This document shows positions 8,862-17,595 of a DNA stretch of 64,000 nt, in pieces. A model generated the notes under the pieces. It ran no database searches, was not told where the DNA came from, and worked only from the letters and a program-made list of their open reading frames with translations. Source of the stretch: Drosophila miranda. Taxonomy: Eukaryota; Arthropoda; Insecta; Diptera; Drosophilidae. Where the stretch lies: positions 10,894,001-10,958,000 of the forward strand of contig NC_046676.1 in NCBI RefSeq assembly GCF_003369915.1, read 5' to 3'. How positions within the stretch are numbered: the stretch's first letter is position 1; every line of letters starts with the position of its first letter. A program made the position numbers and the translations under genes.

Positions 8862-9541
8862 AAATAAGCATCAATTAACCAAAGTTATTTTAATGCATCC
8901 GAATGCATATCAAAAATTGGTAAATAATTCCCAGAAAATCGATTTAATAAATATAACGTTTTTGCCTATTTTAAATGATAAAAAAAACTAGTGACTTTAA
9001 TAAATGGATTAAAATACGTCAAGAATTGTGTTACTATCAAAATAAAAAAATAAATAAGACAATGGATATACGAACTACGCAGATCAAACCACTTTCACCA
9101 CCTCAAAGCATTGGTATACAAACACAAGACGAGTCAGTTTGGTTAGATGTAAAACCTAACACTTCTATGCTTAACAATACAAATAATGGGTCCTCAAAAA
9201 AGGAACTCTCTATCACAAATGAGTTCTCTGATTTACCTAACGACATCGAGGATGAAGATTTTCTGACCGAAAAATCTTTCAACTCAAAAGCTAATAAGCG
9301 TAAAGTTGAGGATACTTCATTTTTAGACACTCAAGCATCAAAAAAATCAGCATTGACTAAAGTGAAGCTTACTGATAAACAGCGAAAGCTAAGAGTAAAA
9401 CTTAAGACGTATAAAAGTGAACCAAATCCATTTCAAGACTTGAAATACGTATGTGGACGAGAAAAGTTGATGAGGGCTGTTAGAAACAGTAAGGCCGTGC
9501 AAATTGGAAAAAACAAAATTAATTGGTTTTCCTATAATTAA
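8854..9541 (+). pseudogene. Polinton hypothetical protein (PY-like position), one frameshift
   Basis: The ATG at 8854 overlaps the stop of the preceding ORF. The first lane (MLKNKHQLTKVILMHPNAYQ) reaches TAG in the A-run near 8985; the second lane opens there and continues to TAA 9539-9541, 188 aa from its own first Met at 8975. The C-terminal 80 residues are basic, with KLTDKQRKLRVKLKTYKSEP and an ending INWFSYN. A one-base homopolymer change accounts for the break. Function unknown; the gene is conserved in position between the ATPase and the minor capsid gene. Confidence 0.55.
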
Positions 9542-9568
9542 TAAACTGCAAAGAACGTAGAACTAAAA

Positions 9569-10120
9569 ATGGTAAATGTAACAGAGTTTTTCGTGACATT
9601 ACTTAGTAATGATTCGTTAAATGTATATCATGATAATGCACACTTAGCATTTACAAACATTGTAAATATTCCTGAAAACATGAACGATGACTGGGAAGTA
9701 GGAATTACAGACTTATATCTAAATAAATGTATAAAAAGCAGGCCTGAGAATACCTCAATCGTATCTGAAGAAACAACAGAATTCGTTATTAGCTTAGTAA
9801 ATGGAGAAACATTTCGATATGAAAATGAGTCAATAGAGTCTGAACAGTTTCAAAATGGGTTGATTTTTGTTTACACTGACATTATCAAACCAAGATGTGT
9901 TGGAAATAAAAGACCTCGATGTCTTCGAGTATTACATTATAATGGAAAAGAGCAACTTATACAATTCAACAATATTGAATATTATCCCATTGAAATATGG
10001 TCTCCAAAAGAAATTTCGATCTTAATTACCGATTCCAAAGGGTATAAAGTACCATTTGAATCTTCAGCAATTCCAATTTTTGTTACCCTTCACTTTAAAA
10101 AACGAAAAGAAATGCTATAA
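9569..10120 (+). CDS. Polinton minor capsid (penton-like) protein
   Basis: 183 aa, intact. Opens MVNVTEFFVTLLSNDSLNVY with later YPIEIWSPKEISILITD and VPFESSAIPIFVTLHFKK, the beta-rich lanes seen in the single jelly-roll penton proteins of Polintons. Role: forms the five-fold vertices of the predicted capsid. It lies 27 bp after the preceding ORF and 46 bp before the pVI-like gene. The fold call is from recalled family sequences. Confidence 0.7.
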   Translation: MVNVTEFFVTLLSNDSLNVYHDNAHLAFTNIVNIPENMNDDWEVGITDLYLNKCIKSRPENTSIVSEETTEFVISLVNGETFRYENESIESEQFQNGLIFVYTDIIKPRCVGNKRPRCLRVLHYNGKEQLIQFNNIEYYPIEIWSPKEISILITDSKGYKVPFESSAIPIFVTLHFKKRKEML

Positions 10121-10166
10121 ATAATACTGTAAAGATGGAAATTTATTCAGAGTAGAAATAACCACC

Positions 10167-10604
10167 ATGACGAAATCTTATCAACAATATTATTTAAATC
10201 AGTGTGGAGGAGGGTTGAATCATATAGGAAGTCTTTATGTTTCACCCAGAGTTATCCAACAAGGTAGAGGAATTGGGAATTTTTTTAGTGGTCTTTTTAA
10301 TTACATAAAACCACTATTCCTTTCGGGGATAAACGCTATTAAAAACCAAGCTTCTGAGACTGGAAAGGCAGTAATAAATGAGTTTGGTCGAAAACCTTTA
10401 AGAACTATTATCCAAGAACAAAGTAAAATTGCTTTGCAAAACCTGTCAAATAAAGCCATTAATAAGTTAACCCGATTCCAGAATGGGGCAGGTAAAAAGA
10501 ATAAAAAGAGAAGGTCTAGGAAAAAACTATCTCATTTATCATCTAAAGAAGGAAGCAAATATACGCAGTCGAGACCCAAAAAAAAAAATCAACAAAGAAA
10601 TTAA
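10167..10604 (+). CDS. Polinton pVI-like minor virion protein
   Basis: 145 aa, intact. The N-terminal third is Gly-rich, with VIQQGRGIGNFFSGLFNYIK, an amphipathic stretch like that of adenovirus pVI-type membrane-lytic proteins. The middle is helical (IIQEQSKIALQNLSNKAINK). The last 45 residues are highly basic (KKNKKRRSRKK and PKKKNQQ), suited to binding DNA. The position between minor and major capsid genes supports a virion role. The pVI assignment is inference; a protein VII-like core protein is the alternative. Confidence 0.55.
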   Translation: MTKSYQQYYLNQCGGGLNHIGSLYVSPRVIQQGRGIGNFFSGLFNYIKPLFLSGINAIKNQASETGKAVINEFGRKPLRTIIQEQSKIALQNLSNKAINKLTRFQNGAGKKNKKRRSRKKLSHLSSKEGSKYTQSRPKKKNQQRN

Positions 10605-10632
10605 CTATAAGAGACATTTTTTCTAAATCAAA

Positions 10633-11906
10633 ATGACCACCCATATTGAATGTATGAAAAGCGAATTGGATCTCTTTGAGCCACATCCTACACAAAGCTC
10701 TATTCTGAGAACAGAAGAAGTTTCATATAACCCCATAGCTTCGTTGGACTGTGCTTCTTCAATTGAATTCGTTTGCTTAGGAAATGGGGAAACATATCGA
10801 GACCTATGAAGTGTTTACTTAAGACTTGTTGTGCAACTAAGAAAAAGTGATAATACCAACATTGAAGGAAACGATGTTGGAGTAGTGAATAATATTTTGC
10901 ATTCAATGTTTAGAAGTTCGTCCGTATATTTAAATAATATTTTGGTTTCTCAGAGTGATAATAACTATCATTATAGATCGTATTTGCAAACGATTTTAAA
11001 CTATGGTAGTGATGCCAGTGAAAGTCACTTAGCCACTCAAGGTTATTATCCTAAGTATGGTAAATTATTATCTGGTAGATACGTTAACACCGATGGATCC
11101 ATTATGCTCAAAAATATTTTTCAAAACAGTAATAAGGTTGAACTATTCGGAAAAGTTCATGGAGATATATTTAATCAACCAAAACTGCTTATAAATAATG
11201 TAGATTTGAGGATTACTTTTAACATTGAAAAAACAGCATTTTATTTACTGGAATCTGAAACTGAATCAAATCTTAAAATATTGAAGGCCCAACTATTCAT
11301 GAACCACATAACTATTAATCCGAGCATTTTATTGGCTCATCATCATGTTTTACAAACTAAAAATGCCATTTATCCATACAGCAAAGTTCAAGTAAAATCA
11401 TTTACAATATATCCAGGAAATAATACATTATCAATTGACAATGCAGTTATTGGACAGCTTCCCAATTTTTTGGCTTTTTGCATGGTAAAAAACAAATCAT
11501 ATTCTGGAAATCGGGCATTAAACCCCTTCCATTTTGATCATTTTAAAATTCAACGCTTTAATCTATTGGTTAATGGAGTACAAGTACCATCGCAGGCACT
11601 TGAGTTTGAGCTCAAAGCTCTAGAGGATATAATATGCTATTCAGATCAAGTGGAATAAAACATTATGATCGAGGCTTACAAATTACAAAGGAAATGTTTG
11701 ATAAGAATAGTTTTATATTAGCATTTGACCTAACTGCAGACCATCACAATTCAACTGTATGCTCAAATTTAATATCACAAGGAGCCATCCGAATTGAAGG
11801 ACGATTTTCGGAGCCTCTTACAGAAGCAGTTACTTGTCTGGTATACTGTGAATATGACTCAATGATTGATATTGATAAACATAGAAATATTCGTGTTCTA
11901 TTGTAA
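10633..11906 (+). pseudogene. Polinton major capsid protein, stop and frameshift
   Basis: Starts MTTHIECMKSELDLFEPHPT at 10633. TGA at 10807-10809 (codon 59) interrupts it; the same frame continues open to 11658 and a +1/-1 shift near 11640 moves it to the frame ending at 11906. Recognisable lanes are HSMFRSSSVYLNNILV, KAQLFMNHITINPSILLAH and NGVQVPSQALEF in the body, and ILAFDLTADHH with ITKEMFDKNSF at the C-terminus, all typical of the double jelly-roll capsid of Polintons. About 424 codons in all, somewhat short of the usual 500 or more. Role: hexon-like shell. This copy cannot make a full-length protein. Confidence 0.8.
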
Positions 11907-11908
11907 AA

Positions 11909-12367
11909 ATGAATACATTGCAAATCGATAAGTTGCTTTCCAAGCATTCAAAAATAAAAACAATTTTTAAAGGAGTTTATCCCTCTGATCAGCTGCCTCA
12001 AGTAATTTCGAAATATCCTGCTTTAATAATAGCAAACACAGATTCTTCAAGCCATTCAGGAACTCATTGGGTTGCTTTTTACTTTGAAAACAAATATTCA
12101 GCTGAATTGTTTGATTCATATGGTCAATATCCTCAAAATAAAGAATTTTTAAAAATATTAAAGAAAAATTCCATAAAGTTTACATTTAATAAACAACCAC
12201 TGCAAGGCTATTTTTCAAATACATGCGGTCATTACTGTATCCTATATGGAATATTTAAAAGCAGCAAAAAAACATTAAATTGTTTTTTAAAACAATTTAA
12301 GAAAAATGATTTTAACTATAATGATAAGTTAATAATACAAATGTTTAAGAAAATTCGTTTAAAATAA
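11909..12367 (+). CDS. Polinton adenain-type cysteine protease
   Basis: 152 aa, intact, starting 3 bp after the major-capsid stop. Catalytic residues are visible: His53 in GTHWVAFYF, Asp69 in LFDSYGQYP, Gln99 in PLQGYF and Cys106 in NTCGHYCILYG, the order and spacing of the C5/Ulp1-like viral proteases. Family role: matures capsid proteins during assembly. That this frame is intact while the capsid and ATPase are broken may reflect its small size more than selection. Confidence 0.88.
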   Translation: MNTLQIDKLLSKHSKIKTIFKGVYPSDQLPQVISKYPALIIANTDSSSHSGTHWVAFYFENKYSAELFDSYGQYPQNKEFLKILKKNSIKFTFNKQPLQGYFSNTCGHYCILYGIFKSSKKTLNCFLKQFKKNDFNYNDKLIIQMFKKIRLK

Positions 12368-12442
12368 AACACAATATTATTTCAGAGACATTTAAGATGT
12401 TTATTAAATTTTTGAGCTGGGATACATTCTTTTATTTAAGTT

Positions 12443-12700
12443 CTAGTACTTTAACATTAGGTCTATAGCTTCTGCTTTCTTATTTGGTAGGGTATGACAC
12501 AGGCATGTGTCAGGTCCGTCCGTTGCATCGTCATCACTCCAGGGGCATAGCTTATAATGAAAGCCAAACTTGGAGTACTGAAGCTCCTTTTCCTCCAGAT
12601 CTTCCAAAATGCTCATCAAATTTTCAAGAATTTGTACGTGCTCCTCGAAGATCATCTCCTCGAATTGCATTAAAAAAAGTTTTATTTGTTTGGCATGCAT
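12443..12700 (-). CDS. Hypothetical 85-aa protein in the Polinton
   Basis: Starts MHAKQIKLFLMQFEEMIFEE. The N-terminal half is a Glu/Leu-rich helix, possibly coiled coil; the C-terminal part has three Cys (LCPWSDDD, TCLCHTLP). It is on the strand opposite the protease and converges on it. No family recognised. The codon-like quality is moderate and it may be one exon of the minus-strand gene whose other piece is at 12928-13245. Confidence 0.4.
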   Translation of the reverse strand: MHAKQIKLFLMQFEEMIFEEHVQILENLMSILEDLEEKELQYSKFGFHYKLCPWSDDDATDGPDTCLCHTLPNKKAEAIDLMLKY

Positions 12701-12927
12701 CTTGCAGCTGACTTCTTGAATCTATTACTGATAATATTTCAAAGAGCAGGACTCTTTGCTCTGTTTCCCTTATATTTTTCTTTACCCATGTATTAGAAAT
12801 GATAAGTACTATATCTAGCCATCTCTTTTTTACATATGTATATTCTTAACCTTTTTGTTTATTTTTGTCTTTACATGTATAGTTGTCTCTTCTTCTCTTA
12901 CATATATATATAATGGGAAATCTTTAT
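12701..12927. other. AT-rich spacer with tandem-like TATA blocks
   Basis: Non-coding. Repeats of the pattern CATATNTATA with CTCTTTTTTACAT or CTCTTTACAT blocks at about 12820-12845, 12870-12905 and 12925-12945 look like a degenerate tandem duplication. Confidence 0.4.
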
Positions 12928-13245
12928 TTACTCTTTACATATAAATTGGAAATGGGCAGTGCTATATCTATTCATCTCTTTTCCTTTATATATAAGATGT
13001 GAGATTCCATGCTCCTTCAACATCTTAAAGGGTGTTTTTGTGGAAAATGTGGTCACATAACTTTTAGGTAAAAATATCCAAAGCGGTTCGTTGTCCTTAT
13101 CAGTTAAATAAAGGACTACTTTATTTCCAAATGATGTTTTTTTGATTTTATATCCATTGATCTTGTACTCAAATCCTATGCACAGGTCCTCAACCTTGGT
13201 GTATCCAACCGCCGGCTTTGTCTCGTTAAGTAATTCTAGGAAAGC
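12928..13245 (-). CDS. Hypothetical protein exon in the Polinton
   Basis: Minus-strand open lane of 106 codons running from an acceptor-like CCTAG at 13246-13250 to TAA 12928-12930. There is no Met at the start: an in-frame TAG precedes it, so it is either an exon or a 5'-broken ORF. The protein lane FLELLNETKPAVGYTKVEDL, then DNEPLWIFLPKSYVTTFS, looks like real protein: good residue mix and no low complexity. It is a beta-rich small domain, no family that I recognise. Upstream on this strand (13250-13700) I find no matching exon. Confidence 0.45.
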   Translation of the reverse strand, partial: AFLELLNETKPAVGYTKVEDLCIGFEYKINGYKIKKTSFGNKVVLYLTDKDNEPLWIFLPKSYVTTFSTKTPFKMLKEHGISHLIYKGKEMNRYSTAHFQFICKE

Positions 13246-13700
13246 CTAGGTATATATTTGATTAAGTGCTTATCATTTTCTATATAGAGATTTAAATATT
13301 CTTACATACCATTATAGTAATAGAAACTATTCAACCTACTAACGATTTTATACTAAATTATTTAAAAGATTGCATGATCTTTTTTACTCTCATTAATTCA
13401 ATTTTATACAAATGTGATCTGAGCAGATTGGTAGTTGAGTGATAATAAGTAAATGGTTTTAAAGCTGTAATGGCCAGATGTCTTAAGTCTGATTGGTGGT
13501 TGAGTAATAAGGGATGAACTATGGATACACTGCTGTATATTGGTTCAAATATTATATTTACATTTTTGGTCTTATATAACAGTCAACATGAAAAAATTAT
13601 AAAACAGAACAAAATGCATAGAATTTTTGTTTATATGCTGATCACTTCCTATATAAGAACTGCAAGTTACTGAGATAGGTTAGTTCACTTTTACTTCGAA
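13246..13700. other. AT-rich non-coding spacer in the Polinton
   Basis: No open frame of note. A loose duplication occurs at 13428-13510 (GATTGGTAGTTGAGTGATAA and GATTGGTGGTTGAGTAATAA, about 60 bp apart). Confidence 0.4.
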
Positions 13701-13914
13701 ATGAGGACATTTCATTGCGAGTTGTGCAAAAACATCTTTTAGTTCCCGCAATGAACTGAAAAAACACACCTTAAAAATCCACAACTTTAGTTATTCAAAA
13801 TCATCATTTTATCGATGTTACTTATGTCCAGGAACTGAACTGTTTTGGTTGAGAATTGACTTCAATATGCATATTTTATTTAAGCATAACATGGAATTAA
13901 AGCGAAAAATATAA
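13701..13914 (+). pseudogene. Two-finger C2H2 protein, one frameshift
   Basis: ATG at 13701 gives MRTFHCELCKNIF, then a frameshift in the T-run at about 13738; the following lane SSRNELKKHTLKIHNF completes a C2H2 finger (CxxC, HxxxxH). A second CxxC (CYLCPG) with HILFKH follows, and the lane ends at TAA 13912-13914. TATA-like TATATAAGAA near 13652 sits about 50 bp upstream. Small zinc-finger proteins are frequent accessory genes of Polintons; the role here is unknown. Confidence 0.5.
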
Positions 13915-14035
13915 AATAAATATTCAAAAATGAAATAATCTGTGCGTTTTTAAATATAAATACCTTTACATAAATTTACCAACTAAGTATAATATGATGT
14001 AAAAATGACTCAATAAATTCATTGAAAAGCATCAG

Positions 14036-14675
14036 TATTCTACCTGAAATCCACTTATTCTTTTTGTGTAATCCTCACTTGGAAGAAACCTGTTTCAAAC
14101 GAATCCTATGATTCTCTTGTAATAAGAGGAAGTGAAATTCAACCAATCAAAAGTAAAACAGCAAACATTTAAAATAAATAGTGGTTAAATGTGTTATATT
14201 TATTATCTACATATGTATATATTATTTTTAGAAAAATACATAAAATATTCTTATTATATAAATATGTATTCGTATTATTAAAATTTCGCCTCAGCTAATT
14301 TTACCGCAGCAATTAAGTCATCATCATCTTCATCCCGAAGTAGTTCCTGGAGTTGAGATCTTTTATCATCATCCTGATTATCTACTAAATCGAAAATGTT
14401 GTCATCATCCGGGAAAATGTATGATGGATTATCATTATTAGGCGTTGCATTCCTTGGGTCATCGTCGTCATCATCCCATTTAATGTCACTTAACCAGGTC
14501 AAGTTGCTCTCGAGATAGGTTTGGGTCTTAATCCCAAAAATTAAGGACAGGTCTACGGAGCTCGGCTGAGAGTCCAGATTTATGGTTGATTCCGGTTGGG
14601 AATCGATAAAAATGATTTCGAGGTCATCCATCGTTGTTGAAAGATTGCTAGTTTATGTAATAGCTGTTAGCTGTG
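14036..14675 (-). repeat. Module D, right copy
   Basis: Inverted copy of 3133-3772 containing the intact acidic ORF. Ends CTGTG before module R at 14676. The left copy reads CTCACAGCTAACAGC after R, so the R-D junction is the same on both sides. Confidence 0.85.
14278..14631 (-). CDS. TIR-encoded acidic protein, right copy (intact)
   Basis: 117 aa starting MDDLEIIFIDSQPESTINLD at 14631. Two acidic blocks: WDDDDDDPRN near residue 52 and LRDEDDDDLIAAVKLAEAKF at the C-terminus. The ending is an acidic run followed by L-x-x-A-x-x-x-A, which loosely resembles a ubiquitin-interacting motif with Ala in place of the usual Ser. Otherwise no family recognised. The upstream 14632-14700 carries GCTAGTTTATG and lies against module R, which must then hold the promoter. 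It is duplicated in the left repeat, where it has a stop. Could be a transcription or DNA-mimic factor; that is speculation. Confidence 0.6.
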   Translation of the reverse strand: MDDLEIIFIDSQPESTINLDSQPSSVDLSLIFGIKTQTYLESNLTWLSDIKWDDDDDDPRNATPNNDNPSYIFPDDDNIFDLVDNQDDDKRSQLQELLRDEDDDDLIAAVKLAEAKF

Positions 14676-15025
14676 AGTAGTTATTATATAGGCACTTTGC
14701 TATGGGACAGTGTTAGGTACACAAAGGAGGAATATAAATTATAGAGAAAGTAGAAAGGTTCAAGGGCATCGAAACCGCTTTTCAGGAAACACTTAAAAAA
14801 TACCTCTAAACTATCACATTAGATTCATTGCAAAGGGATGACCTACCTGTTTGAGGGTTGTTTGAATCGCAACACGGGACCAATCGTAAAAACAGGTTCA
14901 TTGACAGTAAGAGGGAGGAGAGAAAATATAAATGAGCGAAGGATCGATTTGAGAGGATTTTACATGGTTGAGAAGGAGGTTTGAGATCGAAGTTAGTTCA
15001 CATTATCACCGATAGGTGACGCCAC
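14676..15025 (-). repeat. Module R, copy 4 (inverted)
   Basis: Starts AGTAGTTATTATATAGG and ends with a mutated palindrome GGTGACGCCAC (others have GGTGGCGCCACC). Reverse complement of copy 1. Confidence 0.87.
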
Positions 15026-15511
15026 AAAGTAGTAAGGATAAGGGACGGCCGTATATTTACTATAAGTAGCTTTAATTAATTTTTATGTCTTCCTATTATA
15101 ATTTTATTCTTTGTGTGCTCCTGTATATATCTCCATTAATTTGTGTTCTCTTACCATTCAACCCTTTATACGGACATCTAGAAACCCAGTTTTCCAACCT
15201 ATGTTTTTCTATAGGATGTAAATTTCAGAAACTTCCCACATTTGTTTTCCCAATTCAATGTTTATAAAATATCCTATAAGTATTTATTTAACTTGACCAG
15301 TTAATAACAGCAGAAATTGTTTCCCAATTCAATGTTAATAAAATATCTTATAAGTATTTATTTAACATGATCACGTAATAACATAGCAATATGATGCACA
15401 CTTACAGTCAACATGTTGCCAAGCTGCACATGCTTAAGCACATGTTGCTGCAACATGTTGCGAATTTGGTAATTCAGTATAAAATGCGAGCGTCCCTTAT
15501 CCTTACTACTT
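15026..15511 (-). repeat. Module B, right copy
   Basis: Reverse complement of 4984-5470, with the same tandem duplication, paired CAACATGTTG-like palindromes (one lost here: CAACATGTTGCC near 15411 and CAACATGTTGCG near 15452 remain), and an open 60-aa hydrophobic frame at 15085-15267. Confidence 0.82.
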
Positions 15512-15862
15512 GGTGGCGCCACCTATCGGTGATAATGTGAACTAACTTTGATCTCAATCCTCCTTCTCAACCATGTAAAATCCTCTCAAATCGATCCTTC
15601 ACTCATTTATATTCTCTCTCCTCCCTCTTACTGTCAATGAACCTGTTTTTACGATTGGTCCCGTGTTGCGATTCAAACAACCCTCAAACAGGTAGGTCAT
15701 CCCTTTGCAATGAATCTAATGTGATAGTTTAGAGGTATTTTTTAAGTGTTTCCTGAAAAACGGTTTCGATGCCCTTGAACCTTTCTACTTTCTCTATAAT
15801 TTATATTCCTCCTTTGTGTACCTAACACTGTCCCATAGCAAAGTGCCTATATAATAACTACT
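15512..15862 (+). repeat. Module R, copy 5; right end of the Polinton
   Basis: Runs from GGTGGCGCCACC to AATAACTACT at 15862, after which the sequence (GGTGCCCTGC) is not found elsewhere in the window. This is the best-supported outer terminus of the element; the first six flanking bases are GGTGCC. Confidence 0.85.
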
Positions 15863-16110
15863 GGTGCCCTGCTGGATGCGTTGAACGTACGTGCAGAAGG
15901 CGTGATCAATTAAGAAACGGTCCAATAGCTGTTGGCCATACAGGACCGAGACATAGAATCCACGTTTTTACAACTAGTTATCCCTTAAATGTTGAACCTT
16001 GCAAACAATGTATAACTATATAATCGATTTGATCTTGAGTTTTGTATTTAAATATGATTTTATTACTCGTGTACTTTGCTATTATGATTTTCAATAAAGT
16101 TTTCCCATAA
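15863..16110 (+). other. Possible 3' end of an interrupted host gene
   Basis: Immediately after the Polinton end the frame opening at 15863 reads GALLDALNVRAEGVIN and stops at TAA 15911-15913; a poly(A) signal AATAAA follows at 16093-16098. That looks like the last codons and 3' UTR of a plus-strand gene into which the element inserted. Sixteen codons are too few to identify it and could be chance. Confidence 0.3.
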
Positions 16111-16170
16111 ATGCGTTCGTTCATAAGCTCTAATTCTAATCCAAGATCTATCATATCATATTGGTCAATT

Positions 16171-16812
16171 CTACTCTAAGCCAACGAGGAAAGCCTCAAA
16201 TATACTCGGTTCCGAAGATTGTTTGCTCATCATATCCTTAATGGGATCTGGATGGCTTATTATTTGTTGATCTCTTTTCCCACAGCGTAGGGGAAAAGCA
16301 GTGGCGACACTGTCTGACTTGGCTTTCTTGCCTTTCCTTTCTGCTCGGACACTGTTTTTATGACAATTATATAGTTTCTGCGCCCAATTTTCAGACTCCA
16401 AGGGAAAAACTCTCTTCATGTTTCGCCCTAAGTCTCTGCTGTCTTCCGCCGTCATTTTAATGTTGTTCTTCATAAAATATTTCGCTACAAGAGAAATCTC
16501 TCTTGGGCTTATCATCTCCTGCTTGCGTTGCTTTATCAGCAAGCGCTCGCCTGCACTGCCGCTCTGCAGCAGGATCCCGTATACATTGACGACTGTTGTC
16601 ACCGACGATGCGGCAGACACCGAGGACGCGTCGGATAAATGGCCGGAAAATTCTCCACTGTCCGTAGATAAGTCAAAGTCATCAGTGTCGCTTCTGAAGT
16701 AGTAGAAATAAAGTTGTGTGGGCTGCGCGTAGTCGTGATCCCGTAGGTGATCCGGTCGGTGCGTCAGTGTCCGATTCCGCGTCGGTTTCCGTTTTTTTCC
16801 GCTTTGCTCCAT
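16171..16812 (-). CDS. Uncharacterised 213-aa protein
   Basis: Intact single-exon frame beginning MEQSGKKRKPTRNRTLTHRP. Residues 1-25 are basic, 45-75 Ser/Asp-rich and likely disordered. About 100-150 is a helical block, ISPREISLVAKYFMKNNIKM through DLGRNMKRVF, that reminds me of a short helical region common in uncharacterised insect proteins. Residues around 160 carry RAERKGKKAK, a possible nuclear signal. The ending is SIFEAFLVGLE. A putative promoter lies upstream at 16815-16930. Nothing identifies its role; nuclear localisation is inferred from the basic runs. It could be a host gene or one brought in by a transposon. Confidence 0.55.
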   Translation of the reverse strand: MEQSGKKRKPTRNRTLTHRPDHLRDHDYAQPTQLYFYYFRSDTDDFDLSTDSGEFSGHLSDASSVSAASSVTTVVNVYGILLQSGSAGERLLIKQRKQEMISPREISLVAKYFMKNNIKMTAEDSRDLGRNMKRVFPLESENWAQKLYNCHKNSVRAERKGKKAKSDSVATAFPLRCGKRDQQIISHPDPIKDMMSKQSSEPSIFEAFLVGLE

Positions 16813-17595
16813 TAAATTCTAACTAGACACTTTTAATTTAAATTCCGTCCGTCCGTGGTCACCATTTTTTTCTGCATTTTTCCGCGGCGACGCCAAAACA
16901 TAACGGATCTTTTGCCTAGGGCTGCAGAATCGTTGGCAGAATCGATTCAATTGTATCGAAAGAATATTTTTATAAAATATATATATATTATATATAATAT
17001 TAATAATAATCAATTAATTGATTAATATAATTTATAATACTATAGTACGTTCTTATGGGGTACGTTATAGTAGATAATACTCTCCATAGTACGTTCTCGT
17101 CTGTTTTTAAAACAGTCGATAGGTGCGTGTCGTGTCGTGACTTGACTAGGGCTGCAAAACCAAATTAAATTTCAACTTTCAACTGTCCGATTGTGTGGTT
17201 GCGCTGGTAACACACTTTTAATTTATTTTTCTTGGTAGGATTATATTCCAATAACCGCACAATATTTTTTCTTAGCTGCATTCAGCTGTCAAGATTTTTC
17301 CTCGGTTTTTTCTTGATACGTGGACTGCCCAAACATAGCACGTCTGCCTTCGCCAACAGTTTTTCTTTCAAGAGACTGAGGCTAGATCTGAACAGTCTGA
17401 GACCCCCAGTACAGCGTTTAAATCGACAGTCCTCCATTTTCGAATGGACGCCGTAATTATTTTACAAGGTTCAACCTAAAAACAAAAAAAAAACCTCTCC
17501 TTCGTTTACCTTTTGACTTGAATTGCGGCGGCATTTGAGTAACATACAACGGAGAACAATATCCCTTTTTGGTACTTTTCTAACTGTTCCCTTTT
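16813..17595. other. Intergenic, AT-rich with divergent promoter-like sequence
   Basis: 16960-17040 is almost pure AT with alternating TATATA and mirror-like AATTAATTGATTAAT. The phrase CTAGGGCTGCA occurs twice (16917-16927 and 17146-17156), and GTACGTTCTTAT/GTACGTTCTCGT repeats at 17046 and 17091. No gene supported. Confidence 0.4.

Larger units (their letters stand above)
2782..15862. mobile_element. Polinton/Maverick DNA transposon, rearranged and decayed
   Basis: About 13.1 kb in which the hallmark Polinton genes are found together: retroviral-type integrase, FtsK/HerA-like packaging ATPase, double jelly-roll major capsid, penton-like minor capsid, adenovirus-type cysteine protease and two ends of a protein-primed family B polymerase. 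The right end is AGT/ACT type (ends AATAACTACT at 15862), which fits the 5'-AG...CT-3' Polinton rule. The terminal repeat on the right reads D-R-B-R; on the left only R-D remains, the outer B and R being absent or displaced by the LOA element. Polinton lengths are usually 15-20 kb; the shortfall matches loss of the polymerase core. No 6-bp target duplication can be checked, because the left end is outside or lost. Confidence 0.88.
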
